Source: Pseudonocardia alni (GTDB taxonomy: Bacteria > Actinomycetota > Actinomycetes > Mycobacteriales > Pseudonocardiaceae). Taken from it: a stretch of 64,000 nucleotides of DNA. Positions within the stretch are counted from its first letter, which is position 1, and every line of letters starts with the position of its first letter. Below, in pieces: positions 1 through 6,419 of this stretch. Both the position numbers and the translations under genes were made by a program. The stretch lies in the NCBI RefSeq assembly GCF_002813375.1, contig NZ_PHUJ01000003.1, positions 186,001 through 250,000 on the forward strand. Reading direction: 5' to 3'. The notes beneath the pieces are model-generated. The model worked only from the letters and a program-made list of their open reading frames with translations. It had not been told where the DNA came from and searched no databases.

Positions 1-2
1 CG

Positions 3-320
3 TTCTACACCCGGGTGCTCGGGATGGAGCCCGTCGAGTTCGGCGGCGGGCGCCGCGCACTCGCCTTCGGCCCCAGCAAGATCAACCTGCACGAGGCGGG
101 GCGGGAGTTCGAGCCGAAGGCCGAGCGGCCCACTCCGGGCAGCGCCGACCTGTGCCTGATCACCCTCGACCCGATCGAGCAGGTCCGGCGCGAGCTGGCC
201 GAGGCCGGCGTGGCCGTCGAGCAGGGGCCGGTCGAGCGGACCCGGGCCCGGGGGCCGCTGCTCAGCGTCTACCTGCGCGATCCGGACGGGAACCTCGTCG
301 AGATCAGCAACGAGGTCTGA
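3..320 (+). CDS. VOC (glyoxalase/bleomycin-resistance) family protein, 5' truncated by the window
   Basis: The frame is open from the first bases of the window, so the N-terminus lies outside; about 105 residues are visible. The start of the visible part (FYTRVLGM) and the end (LRDPDGNLVEISN) are typical of vicinal-oxygen-chelate proteins. In this family the Glu of the final VEIS motif is usually a metal ligand and the preceding DPDGN forms the turn before the last strand. The substrate cannot be told; small VOC proteins include glyoxalases, dioxygenases and resistance proteins. Its 3' end overlaps the convergent downstream gene by 17 nt. The family is clear, the function is not. Confidence 0.8.
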   Translation, partial: FYTRVLGMEPVEFGGGRRALAFGPSKINLHEAGREFEPKAERPTPGSADLCLITLDPIEQVRRELAEAGVAVEQGPVERTRARGPLLSVYLRDPDGNLVEISNEV

Positions 321-972
321 GCCTCACGCGGTGTCCGGCGTGCCCCCCCTGCGCGCGGGCCCGCGCCGCGCGGTGCTCGGGGAACAGCCGCTCCGCGACG
401 GCCGAGACCGGGATGGTGAGCAGCCAGGACAGCATCGCCCAGGTCGGGCTCAGCGGGGCGATCACCAGCGACGGCAGGAACGACACCACCGGCGCCAGCC
501 CGTTGACCAGCGTGTGGCGGGCCTCGTCCGGGGTCACGTCGGCGCGGGTCAGGCGGCCGCGGTAGGAGCCGTAGGCCCACATCGCGGCGGAGAACGAGCC
601 GATGACGACCAGGGTGGCCGCATACAGCACGACGGCCGCGGTGCTGTCGCCGTGCCCGCCGAGCAGCGACGTCGGGAACGGCAGGAACGCGATGCCGAAC
701 AGGTAGCCGAGGTTGAGCGTCGTCATCCGGGCGTCGGCGCGGTCGAAGCGGGCGAACAGCTGGTGGTGGACCGTCCAGTACCGCCCGATCACCGCGAAGC
801 TCAGCGCGAAGGTGAGCATCCGCGGCAGCAGCTCCACCAGCTGCGGGGCGACCGGGCCCGGGCCGAACTCGGCGTCGGTCAGCGGCAGCACCAGCAGCGT
901 GATCGCGATGGCGAACACCCCGTCGCTGAAGAACGTGATCCGTTCCAGCCCGACCTCGACCCGCCGCCGCAT
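304..972 (-). CDS. TMEM175/DUF1211 family membrane protein (putative K+ channel)
   Basis: About 222 residues. The N-terminus carries the family signature RITFFSDGVFAIAITLLVL in the first membrane helix, followed by roughly five more hydrophobic segments. This is the single-repeat six-helix layout of bacterial TMEM175 proteins, which form potassium-selective channels lacking the classical TVGYG filter. I chose the ATG at 972 because a GGGAAAGGA ribosome site precedes it; an in-frame TTG lies 21 nt further upstream. It is convergent with the VOC gene (17-nt overlap) and divergent from the oxidoreductase at 1043. Family assignment comes from the motif; channel activity is inferred from characterised homologues. 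Confidence 0.8.
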   Translation of the reverse strand: MRRRVEVGLERITFFSDGVFAIAITLLVLPLTDAEFGPGPVAPQLVELLPRMLTFALSFAVIGRYWTVHHQLFARFDRADARMTTLNLGYLFGIAFLPFPTSLLGGHGDSTAAVVLYAATLVVIGSFSAAMWAYGSYRGRLTRADVTPDEARHTLVNGLAPVVSFLPSLVIAPLSPTWAMLSWLLTIPVSAVAERLFPEHRAARARAQGGHAGHRVRLRPRC

Positions 973-1028
973 CCCTGTCCTTTCCCCGCGCAACGGTGCT
1001 CATCGTGCCCTACCGGCCGCCACGGACC

Positions 1029-1034
1029 TAGGCT
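1029..1034 (+). promoter_or_regulatory. -10 hexamer TAGGCT of a probable leaderless transcript
   Basis: TAGGCT fits the actinobacterial TANNNT consensus and ends 8 nt before the GTG at 1043. No Shine-Dalgarno sequence is present, so the mRNA probably begins at the start codon itself. Confidence 0.4.
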
Positions 1035-1042
1035 GGTCCGTC

Positions 1043-2059
1043 GTGACGTCCCCGCTCGTGCGCACCGTCCGCTTCCACGCCACGGGCGGCCCGGAGGTGC
1101 TGCGGATCGAGCGGCTGCCGCTGCGCGCCCCGGGCCCGGGGGAGGTGCGGATCCGGGTGCACGCGGTCGGGCTCAACCGCTCCGAGGTCAACTTCCGCCG
1201 CGGCACCTACCTCGACGCCCCGGTGCTCCCCGCGGGCCTGGGCAGCGAGTGCTCGGGCACCGTGCTCGGGACCGGTCCGGGGGTGACGGGCTGGGCGCCC
1301 GGCGACGAGGTGTGCGTGATCCCGGCGTCGTCGCAGAACGAGCACCCGGTCTACGCCGACGAGGCCGTCGTACCGGTCCGGTCGCTGCTGGCCCGCCCGC
1401 CCGGTCTCGACGACGACGGCGCCGCCGCGCTGTGGATGCCGCTGCTGACCGTGTGGGGCATGACCCGCCACGCCGTCCGGCTGCGGGAGGGGGACCGGCT
1501 CGTCGTCACGGCCGCGGCGAACAGCATCGGGGCCGCGGCGCTGCAGGTCGCGCGGCACCTCGGGGTGCACGCCGTCGCCGTCGTGCCCGACGACCGGCAC
1601 GCCACGGTCCTGCGCTCCGCCGGGGCCGCCGAGGTGCTGACCGGCACGCCCGACGCCGAGACGCTGCGGTCCGCGCTCGGCGGCGGCGCCGACCTGGTCC
1701 TCGACGCCGAGGGCGGTCCCGGCGTCGCCCGGCTGGTGCGGGCCTGCGCCCCGGGCGGCGCGGTGATCGTCCACGGCGGACTGTCCGGGGAGCCGACACC
1801 GCTGCCCGCGGCCGGGTACGCGCCGGTGTGGCTGCGCCGCTTCCACGTCCGCGAGGTCACCGGCGACGCGGCGGTGCTGGCCCGCGCCGAGGCGTTCGCC
1901 CGCGCCGGGCTCGCCGCGGGCACGCTCATCCCGCTGGTGGAGCGGGTCTTCGACCTGGACGACGGCGTCGCGGCCGTCGCCGCCGCACACGCGCACCTGG
2001 AGTCACCGGACCGGGCCCCGGGCAAGCCGGTGCTGCGGACCGGTCAGCGGAACAGATAG
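1043..2059 (+). CDS. Zinc-independent MDR oxidoreductase (quinone reductase/alcohol dehydrogenase superfamily)
   Basis: About 338 residues. The N-terminal GroES-like domain contains VHAVGLNRSEVNFRRG and GSECSGTV. The nucleotide-binding domain begins near VVTAAANSIGAAALQVARHLG, which corresponds to the AxxGxxG NADPH loop of quinone oxidoreductases. The Cys/Glu zinc ligands of classical alcohol dehydrogenases are absent. It probably reduces a quinone or enoyl substrate with NADPH. The GTG start is chosen because upstream codons do not resemble the family and a TANNNT -10 lies 8 nt before it. The 3' end overlaps the convergent gene by 16 nt. Confidence 0.8.
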   Translation: MTSPLVRTVRFHATGGPEVLRIERLPLRAPGPGEVRIRVHAVGLNRSEVNFRRGTYLDAPVLPAGLGSECSGTVLGTGPGVTGWAPGDEVCVIPASSQNEHPVYADEAVVPVRSLLARPPGLDDDGAAALWMPLLTVWGMTRHAVRLREGDRLVVTAAANSIGAAALQVARHLGVHAVAVVPDDRHATVLRSAGAAEVLTGTPDAETLRSALGGGADLVLDAEGGPGVARLVRACAPGGAVIVHGGLSGEPTPLPAAGYAPVWLRRFHVREVTGDAAVLARAEAFARAGLAAGTLIPLVERVFDLDDGVAAVAAAHAHLESPDRAPGKPVLRTGQRNR

Positions 2060-2292
2060 GCGCCCAGCAGGGCGTTCCCGACGCCGGCGACCAGGCCGAG
2101 CGCGCCGAGCGCGATCGCGACGACGGCGGTGCGCCCCGCGCCGCGGCGGCGGGCCGTGACACCCATCCACATCGCGACCGCGCCACCGGCCCAGCCGAGC
2201 ACGGCCAGGAGCAGGGCGCCGATCGCGGCGAGTGCGCCCAGGAACGCGGCCTGCCGGGCGAGGCGGTCGGCCTCGGCGGCGGTGTGCGGCAC
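2044..2292 (-). CDS. Small DUF4190-like integral membrane protein
   Basis: About 82 residues with two hydrophobic stretches, roughly residues 15-42 and 55-80, separated by a short basic loop (VTARRRGAGR). This is the layout of DUF4190 proteins. A GAGGAGG ribosome site lies 4 nt before the GTG, which fixes the start; the open frame runs further upstream without any such signal. No catalytic residues are visible and the function is unknown. It is divergent from the MFS transporter, so the two may share the regulatory region at 2293-2448. Confidence 0.6.
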   Translation of the reverse strand: MPHTAAEADRLARQAAFLGALAAIGALLLAVLGWAGGAVAMWMGVTARRRGAGRTAVVAIALGALGLVAGVGNALLGAYLFR

Positions 2293-2354
2293 GGGGCCTC
2301 CTCGACGTCGGGGCCCCGACCGTAGCGGGACATGGGCACGATCACGGTCGTTCG

Positions 2355-2387
2355 CATTGCTCATGACATGTGTTGCGTGATGCAATG
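2355..2387. promoter_or_regulatory. Candidate operator between divergent genes
   Basis: CATTGC and GCAATG form an inverted repeat 21 nt apart (2355-2360 and 2382-2387), with a nested TTGC-N5-GCAA (2373-2385). It lies in the 156-bp divergent region before the MFS gene. No regulator gene is adjacent, so the assignment as an operator rests only on symmetry and position. Confidence 0.25.
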
Positions 2388-2448
2388 TTCGACAGGTCCG
2401 TTACGTCCATGATCTCTCCGGGGTCCGTTCCCGGGGAAAGGCGATGAC

Positions 2449-3756
2449 ATGTCCCGAACATCCGGTGCAGCGCACGCCCCCAGCCCGTTCCGCCAGCCCA
2501 AGGCCGTCTGGGCGGTGGCCTTCGCCTGCGTCATCTCGTTCATGGGCATCGGGCTGGTCGACCCGATCCTGCCGTCGCTGTCCGGGCAGCTGCACGCCAC
2601 GCACGCCGAGGTCGAGCTGCTGTTCACCAGCTACCTCGTCGTGACCGCGATCGCGATGCTGGCGACCGGCTGGGTGTCGTCCCGGATCGGCGCGAAGAGG
2701 ACCCTGATCACCGGCCTCGCGCTGATCGTGGTGTTCGCGGCGCTGGCCGGGGCGTCGTCGGGGATCTGGGGCATCGTCGGCTTCCGGGCCGGCTGGGGCC
2801 TGGGCAACGCACTGTTCATCGCGACCTCGCTCGCGGTGATCGTCGGCTCGGCCTCGGGCGGCTTCGCCGGTGCGATCGTGCTCTACGAGACCGCGCTCGG
2901 CGTGGGCATCGCCACCGGTCCGCTGCTCGGCGGGCTGCTCGGCACCGTCTCCTGGCGGGGCCCGTTCTTCGGCGTCTCGGTGCTGATGCTGATCGCGCTC
3001 GTCGCGACCGTCGTGCTGCTGGAACCGACGCCGGTCCCGACCCACAAGGCGCGGCTCTCCGAACCACTGGCCGCCCTGCGCCACCGCGCGCTCGCCACCA
3101 CCAGCGGGGTCGGGCTGCTCTACAACTGGGGCTTCTTCACCCTGCTCGGCTACGCACCGTTCCTGATGGGCGGGCTCGACCCGATCTCGCTCGGCGGGGT
3201 GTTCTTCGGCTGGGGTGTGCTCGTCGCGGTCTTCGCGGTGTTCGGTGCGCCCTGGCTCAAGGACCGGTTCGGCACCGCCCGCACCCTCTACGGCGCGCTC
3301 GTCGGCATCGCGGTGCTGCTCGCGGCCATCGGGCTGTTCGACGACGTCCCCGCCGTGGTGATCGTCGCGGTGGTCCTGTCCGGCATCGTGGTCGGCGTCA
3401 ACAACACCCTGGTGACGACGGCGGTCATGTCGATCTCGCCGGTGCCCCGCCCGACCGCGTCGGCCACCTACGGGTTCGTCCGCTTCATCGGCGGCGGGCT
3501 GGCCCCGTTCGCGGCGGGCCTGATGGCGGCGGCCGTCGGGGCGTCGGTGCCGTTCCTGATCGCCGCGGTCGTCGTGCTGGCGGGGGCGGTGCTGCTGGCG
3601 ACGATCCGCCGCGACCTGGACGCCGCCGACGCCGAGGCCGAGCAGCCCGGCCCGTCGCACGAGCGCGCCGACGCCGAGGAGGCCGTCCGGGAGGTGCCCG
3701 GGCTGCCGACCGAGGCCGTGATCGCCGAGGACGCGCTGCAGCACGACCGGCGCTGA
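2449..3756 (+). CDS. MFS transporter, DHA1-type drug/metabolite exporter
   Basis: 435 residues with about 12 hydrophobic segments. The first helix contains FMGIGLVDPILPSL and the loop after helix 2 is GWVSSRIGAKRTLITG, the usual MFS motif A position. Helix 5 has the exporter-type motif C pattern (ATGPLLGGLLG). The last roughly 45 residues are acidic and probably cytoplasmic. It most likely exports a small hydrophobic compound by proton antiport. The start is the ATG preceded by GGGGAAAGG; an ATG 5 nt upstream is in another frame. It faces the dehydratase gene convergently. Confidence 0.85.
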   Translation: MSRTSGAAHAPSPFRQPKAVWAVAFACVISFMGIGLVDPILPSLSGQLHATHAEVELLFTSYLVVTAIAMLATGWVSSRIGAKRTLITGLALIVVFAALAGASSGIWGIVGFRAGWGLGNALFIATSLAVIVGSASGGFAGAIVLYETALGVGIATGPLLGGLLGTVSWRGPFFGVSVLMLIALVATVVLLEPTPVPTHKARLSEPLAALRHRALATTSGVGLLYNWGFFTLLGYAPFLMGGLDPISLGGVFFGWGVLVAVFAVFGAPWLKDRFGTARTLYGALVGIAVLLAAIGLFDDVPAVVIVAVVLSGIVVGVNNTLVTTAVMSISPVPRPTASATYGFVRFIGGGLAPFAAGLMAAAVGASVPFLIAAVVVLAGAVLLATIRRDLDAADAEAEQPGPSHERADAEEAVREVPGLPTEAVIAEDALQHDRR

Positions 3757-3846
3757 GGTCCCTGCGCCACGACAGGCCCCCGCCCGGGCTGTCCGGACGC
3801 GGGCCCGCTGCACGGCGTGCGCGCCATGTCGCCCACGGCGCGGGCC

Positions 3847-3926
3847 CGTCCCGCGGGCGCGGGGGCACGGCAGCGCCGCCGGCCGAACCCGGTGCCGCCG
3901 TCGACGGGGCGGGGGCCCGCGGGACG
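3847..3926. terminator. Long-loop inverted repeat between convergent genes
   Basis: A perfect 12-bp inverted repeat, CGTCCCGCGGGC at 3847-3858 and its complement at 3915-3926, encloses 56 nt. It lies between the stops of the MFS gene (+) and the dehydratase gene (-), where a bidirectional terminator is expected. There is no T-tract, and the long loop lowers confidence. Confidence 0.3.
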
Positions 3927-3927
3927 C

Positions 3928-4902
3928 TCAGCCGGTGACGAGGGCGGCGAAGCGGTCCAGGTCGACGTTGCCGCCGGAGATCGTGACGCCGATCCGCGTC
4001 CCGGCCCACCGCTGCGGGTCCGCGGCGACGGCGGCCCGCACGCCCGCGAAGGCCAGCGCCCCGGTCGGCTCGACGAGCACCTTGTAGCGCGCCGCGAACA
4101 GCGCCATCGACTCGACCAGGGCGGTGTCGGGCACGGTCACGATGTCGGTGACGAGCCGCGCGATCACCGGGAACGTGTGGTCGCCGAGGTGGGTGGTGGC
4201 GGCGCCGTCGGCGAGCGTGCGGGGCTGCTGGATGCGCACGACGTGCCCGGCGCGCAGGGACTGCAGGCCGTCGTCGCCGGCCTCGGGCTCGACGCCGTAC
4301 ACCTGGGCGTCGGGGGACAGGGCCTGCGTCGCGAGCAGTGATCCGGAGAGCAGCCCGCCCCCGCCGAGGCAGACGAACAGCGCGTCGAGCGGGCCGTGGT
4401 CCTCCAGCAGCTCCAGCACCGCGGTGCCCTGCCCGGCGATGACGTGCGGGTGGTCGTAGGGCGGGACGAGGGTGAGCCCACGCTCCTCCGACAGCGCGGT
4501 CGCGATGGCCGCGCGGTCCTCGGCGTAGCGGTCGTAGGCGACGACCTCGGCGCCGTAGCCGCGGGTGGCGGCGAGCTTCGAGGCCGGGGCGTCGTGCGGC
4601 ATCACGATCGTCGCGGGGACCTCCAGCAGCTGCGCGGCCAGCGCCACGGCCTGGGCGTGGTTGCCCGAGGAGAACGCGACGACCCCCGCCCGCCGCTGTG
4701 CCGCGGACAGCCGGGACAGCGTGTGGAACGCCCCGCGGAACTTGAAGCTCCCGGTGCGCTGGAGGTTCTCCGCCTTCACGAACACCTGCGCGCCGAGCTC
4801 GGCGTCGGTGAGCCGGGAGGTGAGGACGGGGGTGCGGTGGGCGTGGCCGCGCAGGATCGCTGCCGCGGCACGGACGTCGTCGGGGGTGGGGAGAGCGTTC
4901 AC
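3928..4902 (-). CDS. PLP-dependent threonine/serine dehydratase family enzyme (no ACT domain)
   Basis: 324 residues, fold-type II PLP enzyme. The Schiff-base lysine is in SFKFRGAFH, the substrate-carboxylate loop is SSGNHAQAVA, and the phosphate-binding glycine loop is GGGGLLSG. The length matches catabolic threonine dehydratases, serine racemases and threo-3-hydroxyaspartate ammonia-lyases, and the C-terminal ACT domain of biosynthetic IlvA is absent. Likely reactions are deamination of Thr or Ser to the 2-oxo acid, or racemisation; sequence alone does not separate these. The GTG start follows a GGAAGGTGG ribosome site. The gene is divergent from the excalibur gene. Confidence 0.8.
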   Translation of the reverse strand: MNALPTPDDVRAAAAILRGHAHRTPVLTSRLTDAELGAQVFVKAENLQRTGSFKFRGAFHTLSRLSAAQRRAGVVAFSSGNHAQAVALAAQLLEVPATIVMPHDAPASKLAATRGYGAEVVAYDRYAEDRAAIATALSEERGLTLVPPYDHPHVIAGQGTAVLELLEDHGPLDALFVCLGGGGLLSGSLLATQALSPDAQVYGVEPEAGDDGLQSLRAGHVVRIQQPRTLADGAATTHLGDHTFPVIARLVTDIVTVPDTALVESMALFAARYKVLVEPTGALAFAGVRAAVAADPQRWAGTRIGVTISGGNVDLDRFAALVTG

Positions 4903-5037
4903 CGGACCACCTTCCGCCGCCCGGCGGAGCCGGTTCAAGTCCGTTCGGATCCATTCACGATCGGATGTAACGACTGACACGTCGGGATCGCTGCTACCTG
5001 CGTGGCTCCCCCCACGTTCCCCGGAAGGACACCCCCG

Positions 5038-5427
5038 ATGCGCCTCCGCTCCCTGTCCGCTGCCGTGCTCCTCGCGACCGCGGCGGCCCTCCCGCTCGCC
5101 GGTACGGCCTTCGCCCAGGACCGCAACTGCGACGACTTCGCCGGCCAGGCCGACGCCCAGGCGGCCCTGACCCCGGGTGACCCCTACGGACTCGACCGCG
5201 ACAACGACGGTCAGGCCTGCGAGGACCACGACTACGGCAGCGCGGCGTCCCCGGCCACGGTCGAGGCCGCCTCCGACGACTCCACCCAGGTCACCGCGAC
5301 GCCGGTCGGTGGCGTCGAGGCCGGTGGCGGCCCGGCCGACGTGCTGCCGCTGGCGCTCGGTGCCGTCGCCGCCGGTGGCATCGGCGCGGTCGCGGTGCGG
5401 CGCGTCGCCGCCGGTCGCCGCGGCTGA
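5038..5427 (+). CDS. Secreted excalibur-domain protein
   Basis: 129 residues. A signal peptide (residues 1-25, cleavage near GTAFA-QD) precedes an excalibur calcium-binding domain: NCDDF at the start, then LDRDNDGQACE, the EF-hand-like DxDxDG loop followed by the second Cys. A C-terminal hydrophobic stretch (LPLALGAVAAGGIGAVAV) and RR tail resemble an anchor, but no LPxTG-type motif is evident. It is probably a cell-envelope protein. The ATG follows GGAAGGAC. It lies 10 nt upstream of a class F sortase, so a functional pairing at the wall is plausible. Confidence 0.75.
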   Translation: MRLRSLSAAVLLATAAALPLAGTAFAQDRNCDDFAGQADAQAALTPGDPYGLDRDNDGQACEDHDYGSAASPATVEAASDDSTQVTATPVGGVEAGGGPADVLPLALGAVAAGGIGAVAVRRVAAGRRG

Positions 5428-5437
5428 CCCCGGCACC

Positions 5438-6262
5438 GTGCCCGGTCCCGTCCTCCCGGTGCCCGGACCCGCCGCACCGTCCGGTGCGCGGGCCGGGCGC
5501 GGCCCCGTGGCCGGGGACCGGGCCGGGCGCGGAACGGTGGCCGGGGACCACGCCGGGCGCGGAACGGTGGCCGGGGACCGGGCCGGGACGGTGCGGCGCG
5601 GGAGCCCGGACCACGGGCGACGGGCGCGGCGACGGGCCGGTGCGCTGCGCCGGGTGACGCGGGTGCTGGCGCCGGTCGGAGTCCTCACCGCCGCGCTGCT
5701 GCTCGCCGACCCCGCGGGCGCACCCGAGCCCGGGGCGACGGCCGTCGCCTCCGTCCCGGTGCCCGCTCCGGCGCCCGCGCCGGGGGCGTTGCTGCCGCCG
5801 GGGCCCGCGCCGCTGGTGCGGTCCGAGCCGGTCCGGCTGCGGGTCGACCGGCTCGGGCTCGACACCGTGCCCCGGCCGATGGGGCTGGCCGCGGACCGGT
5901 CGATGGAGGTCCCCGCGGATGCGGGCACGGTCGGCTGGTATACCGGCGCACCGACCCCGGGCGAGATCGGCCCCGCCGTGCTCACCGCGCACGTCGACTG
6001 GAAGGGGCTGCCCGGCGCCTTCGCCGACCTGGACACCCTCGAGCCCGGCGACGAGATCCGCGTCGACCGGGCCGACGGGACGTCGGTGGTGTTCGCCGTG
6101 CGCCGGGTGGGGCGCTTCCCGAAGGCGGAGTTCCCGACCGCCGAGGTCTACGGCGATCTCGACCACGCGGGCCTGCGACTGATCACCTGCGGCGGGGTGT
6201 TCGACCGGTCGGCCCGCAGCTACGTCGACAACGTCGTGGTGTTCGCCGACCAGGTCCGCTGA
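5438..6262 (+). CDS. Class F sortase (transpeptidase)
   Basis: 274 residues from the GTG at 5438. A low-complexity N-terminus with a 10-residue tandem repeat is followed by a membrane anchor (VLAPVGVLTAALLLADPAG), a Pro/Ala linker and the catalytic domain. The sortase triad is visible: His in LTAHVDW, Cys in LITCGG, and Arg in RSARSYVDN. Sortases cleave a sorting motif and attach proteins to the wall; class F enzymes are widespread in actinobacteria and poorly characterised. Several in-frame GTG codons lie inside the repeats, so the true N-terminus may be later. It is probably co-transcribed with the excalibur gene. Confidence 0.8.
   Translation: MPGPVLPVPGPAAPSGARAGRGPVAGDRAGRGTVAGDHAGRGTVAGDRAGTVRRGSPDHGRRARRRAGALRRVTRVLAPVGVLTAALLLADPAGAPEPGATAVASVPVPAPAPAPGALLPPGPAPLVRSEPVRLRVDRLGLDTVPRPMGLAADRSMEVPADAGTVGWYTGAPTPGEIGPAVLTAHVDWKGLPGAFADLDTLEPGDEIRVDRADGTSVVFAVRRVGRFPKAEFPTAEVYGDLDHAGLRLITCGGVFDRSARSYVDNVVVFADQVR
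5491..5580 (+). repeat. Three 30-bp direct tandem repeats inside the sortase gene
   Basis: Units at 5491-5520, 5521-5550 and 5551-5580 differ by a few bases and encode variants of GRGPVAGDRA. A partial fourth unit begins at 5581. They lie before the membrane anchor and could vary in copy number by slippage. Confidence 0.8.
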
Positions 6263-6319
6263 GCGGCCCGTCTGCGCCCCACGCCCCATGGAGCGCGGTC
6301 CGGACGCACCCGCGCTCGT

Positions 6320-6375
6320 CGAGATGCAGCCCAGCGGGCTGTGGAGATTCACAATTCCCGCTGAGCTGCATCTCG
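6320..6375. terminator. 19-bp stem hairpin between convergent sortase and hrpB genes
   Basis: Arms at 6320-6338 and 6357-6375 pair over 19 bp with one non-Watson-Crick position, which is a G-U pair on the minus-strand transcript. The 18-nt loop contains its own 4-bp TGTG/CACA stem. The position after two convergent stops suggests bidirectional termination. It is less GC-rich than its surroundings and could instead be a dispersed palindromic repeat. Confidence 0.5.
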
Positions 6376-6419
6376 GCGACCGGGCCGGCTGGACCCGGTC
6401 GCCGGGCGGGGCGCGGGGC

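Noticed and set aside
2444..2644. A start at the ATG 5 nt upstream for the MFS transporter
   Set aside because: That ATG opens a different frame without membrane segments; the ATG at 2449 gives the full transporter.
5491..5580. Three regularly spaced 30-bp repeats as a CRISPR array
   Set aside because: The units are directly adjacent with no spacers, keep the reading frame and encode a 10-residue repeat; no cas gene is present.
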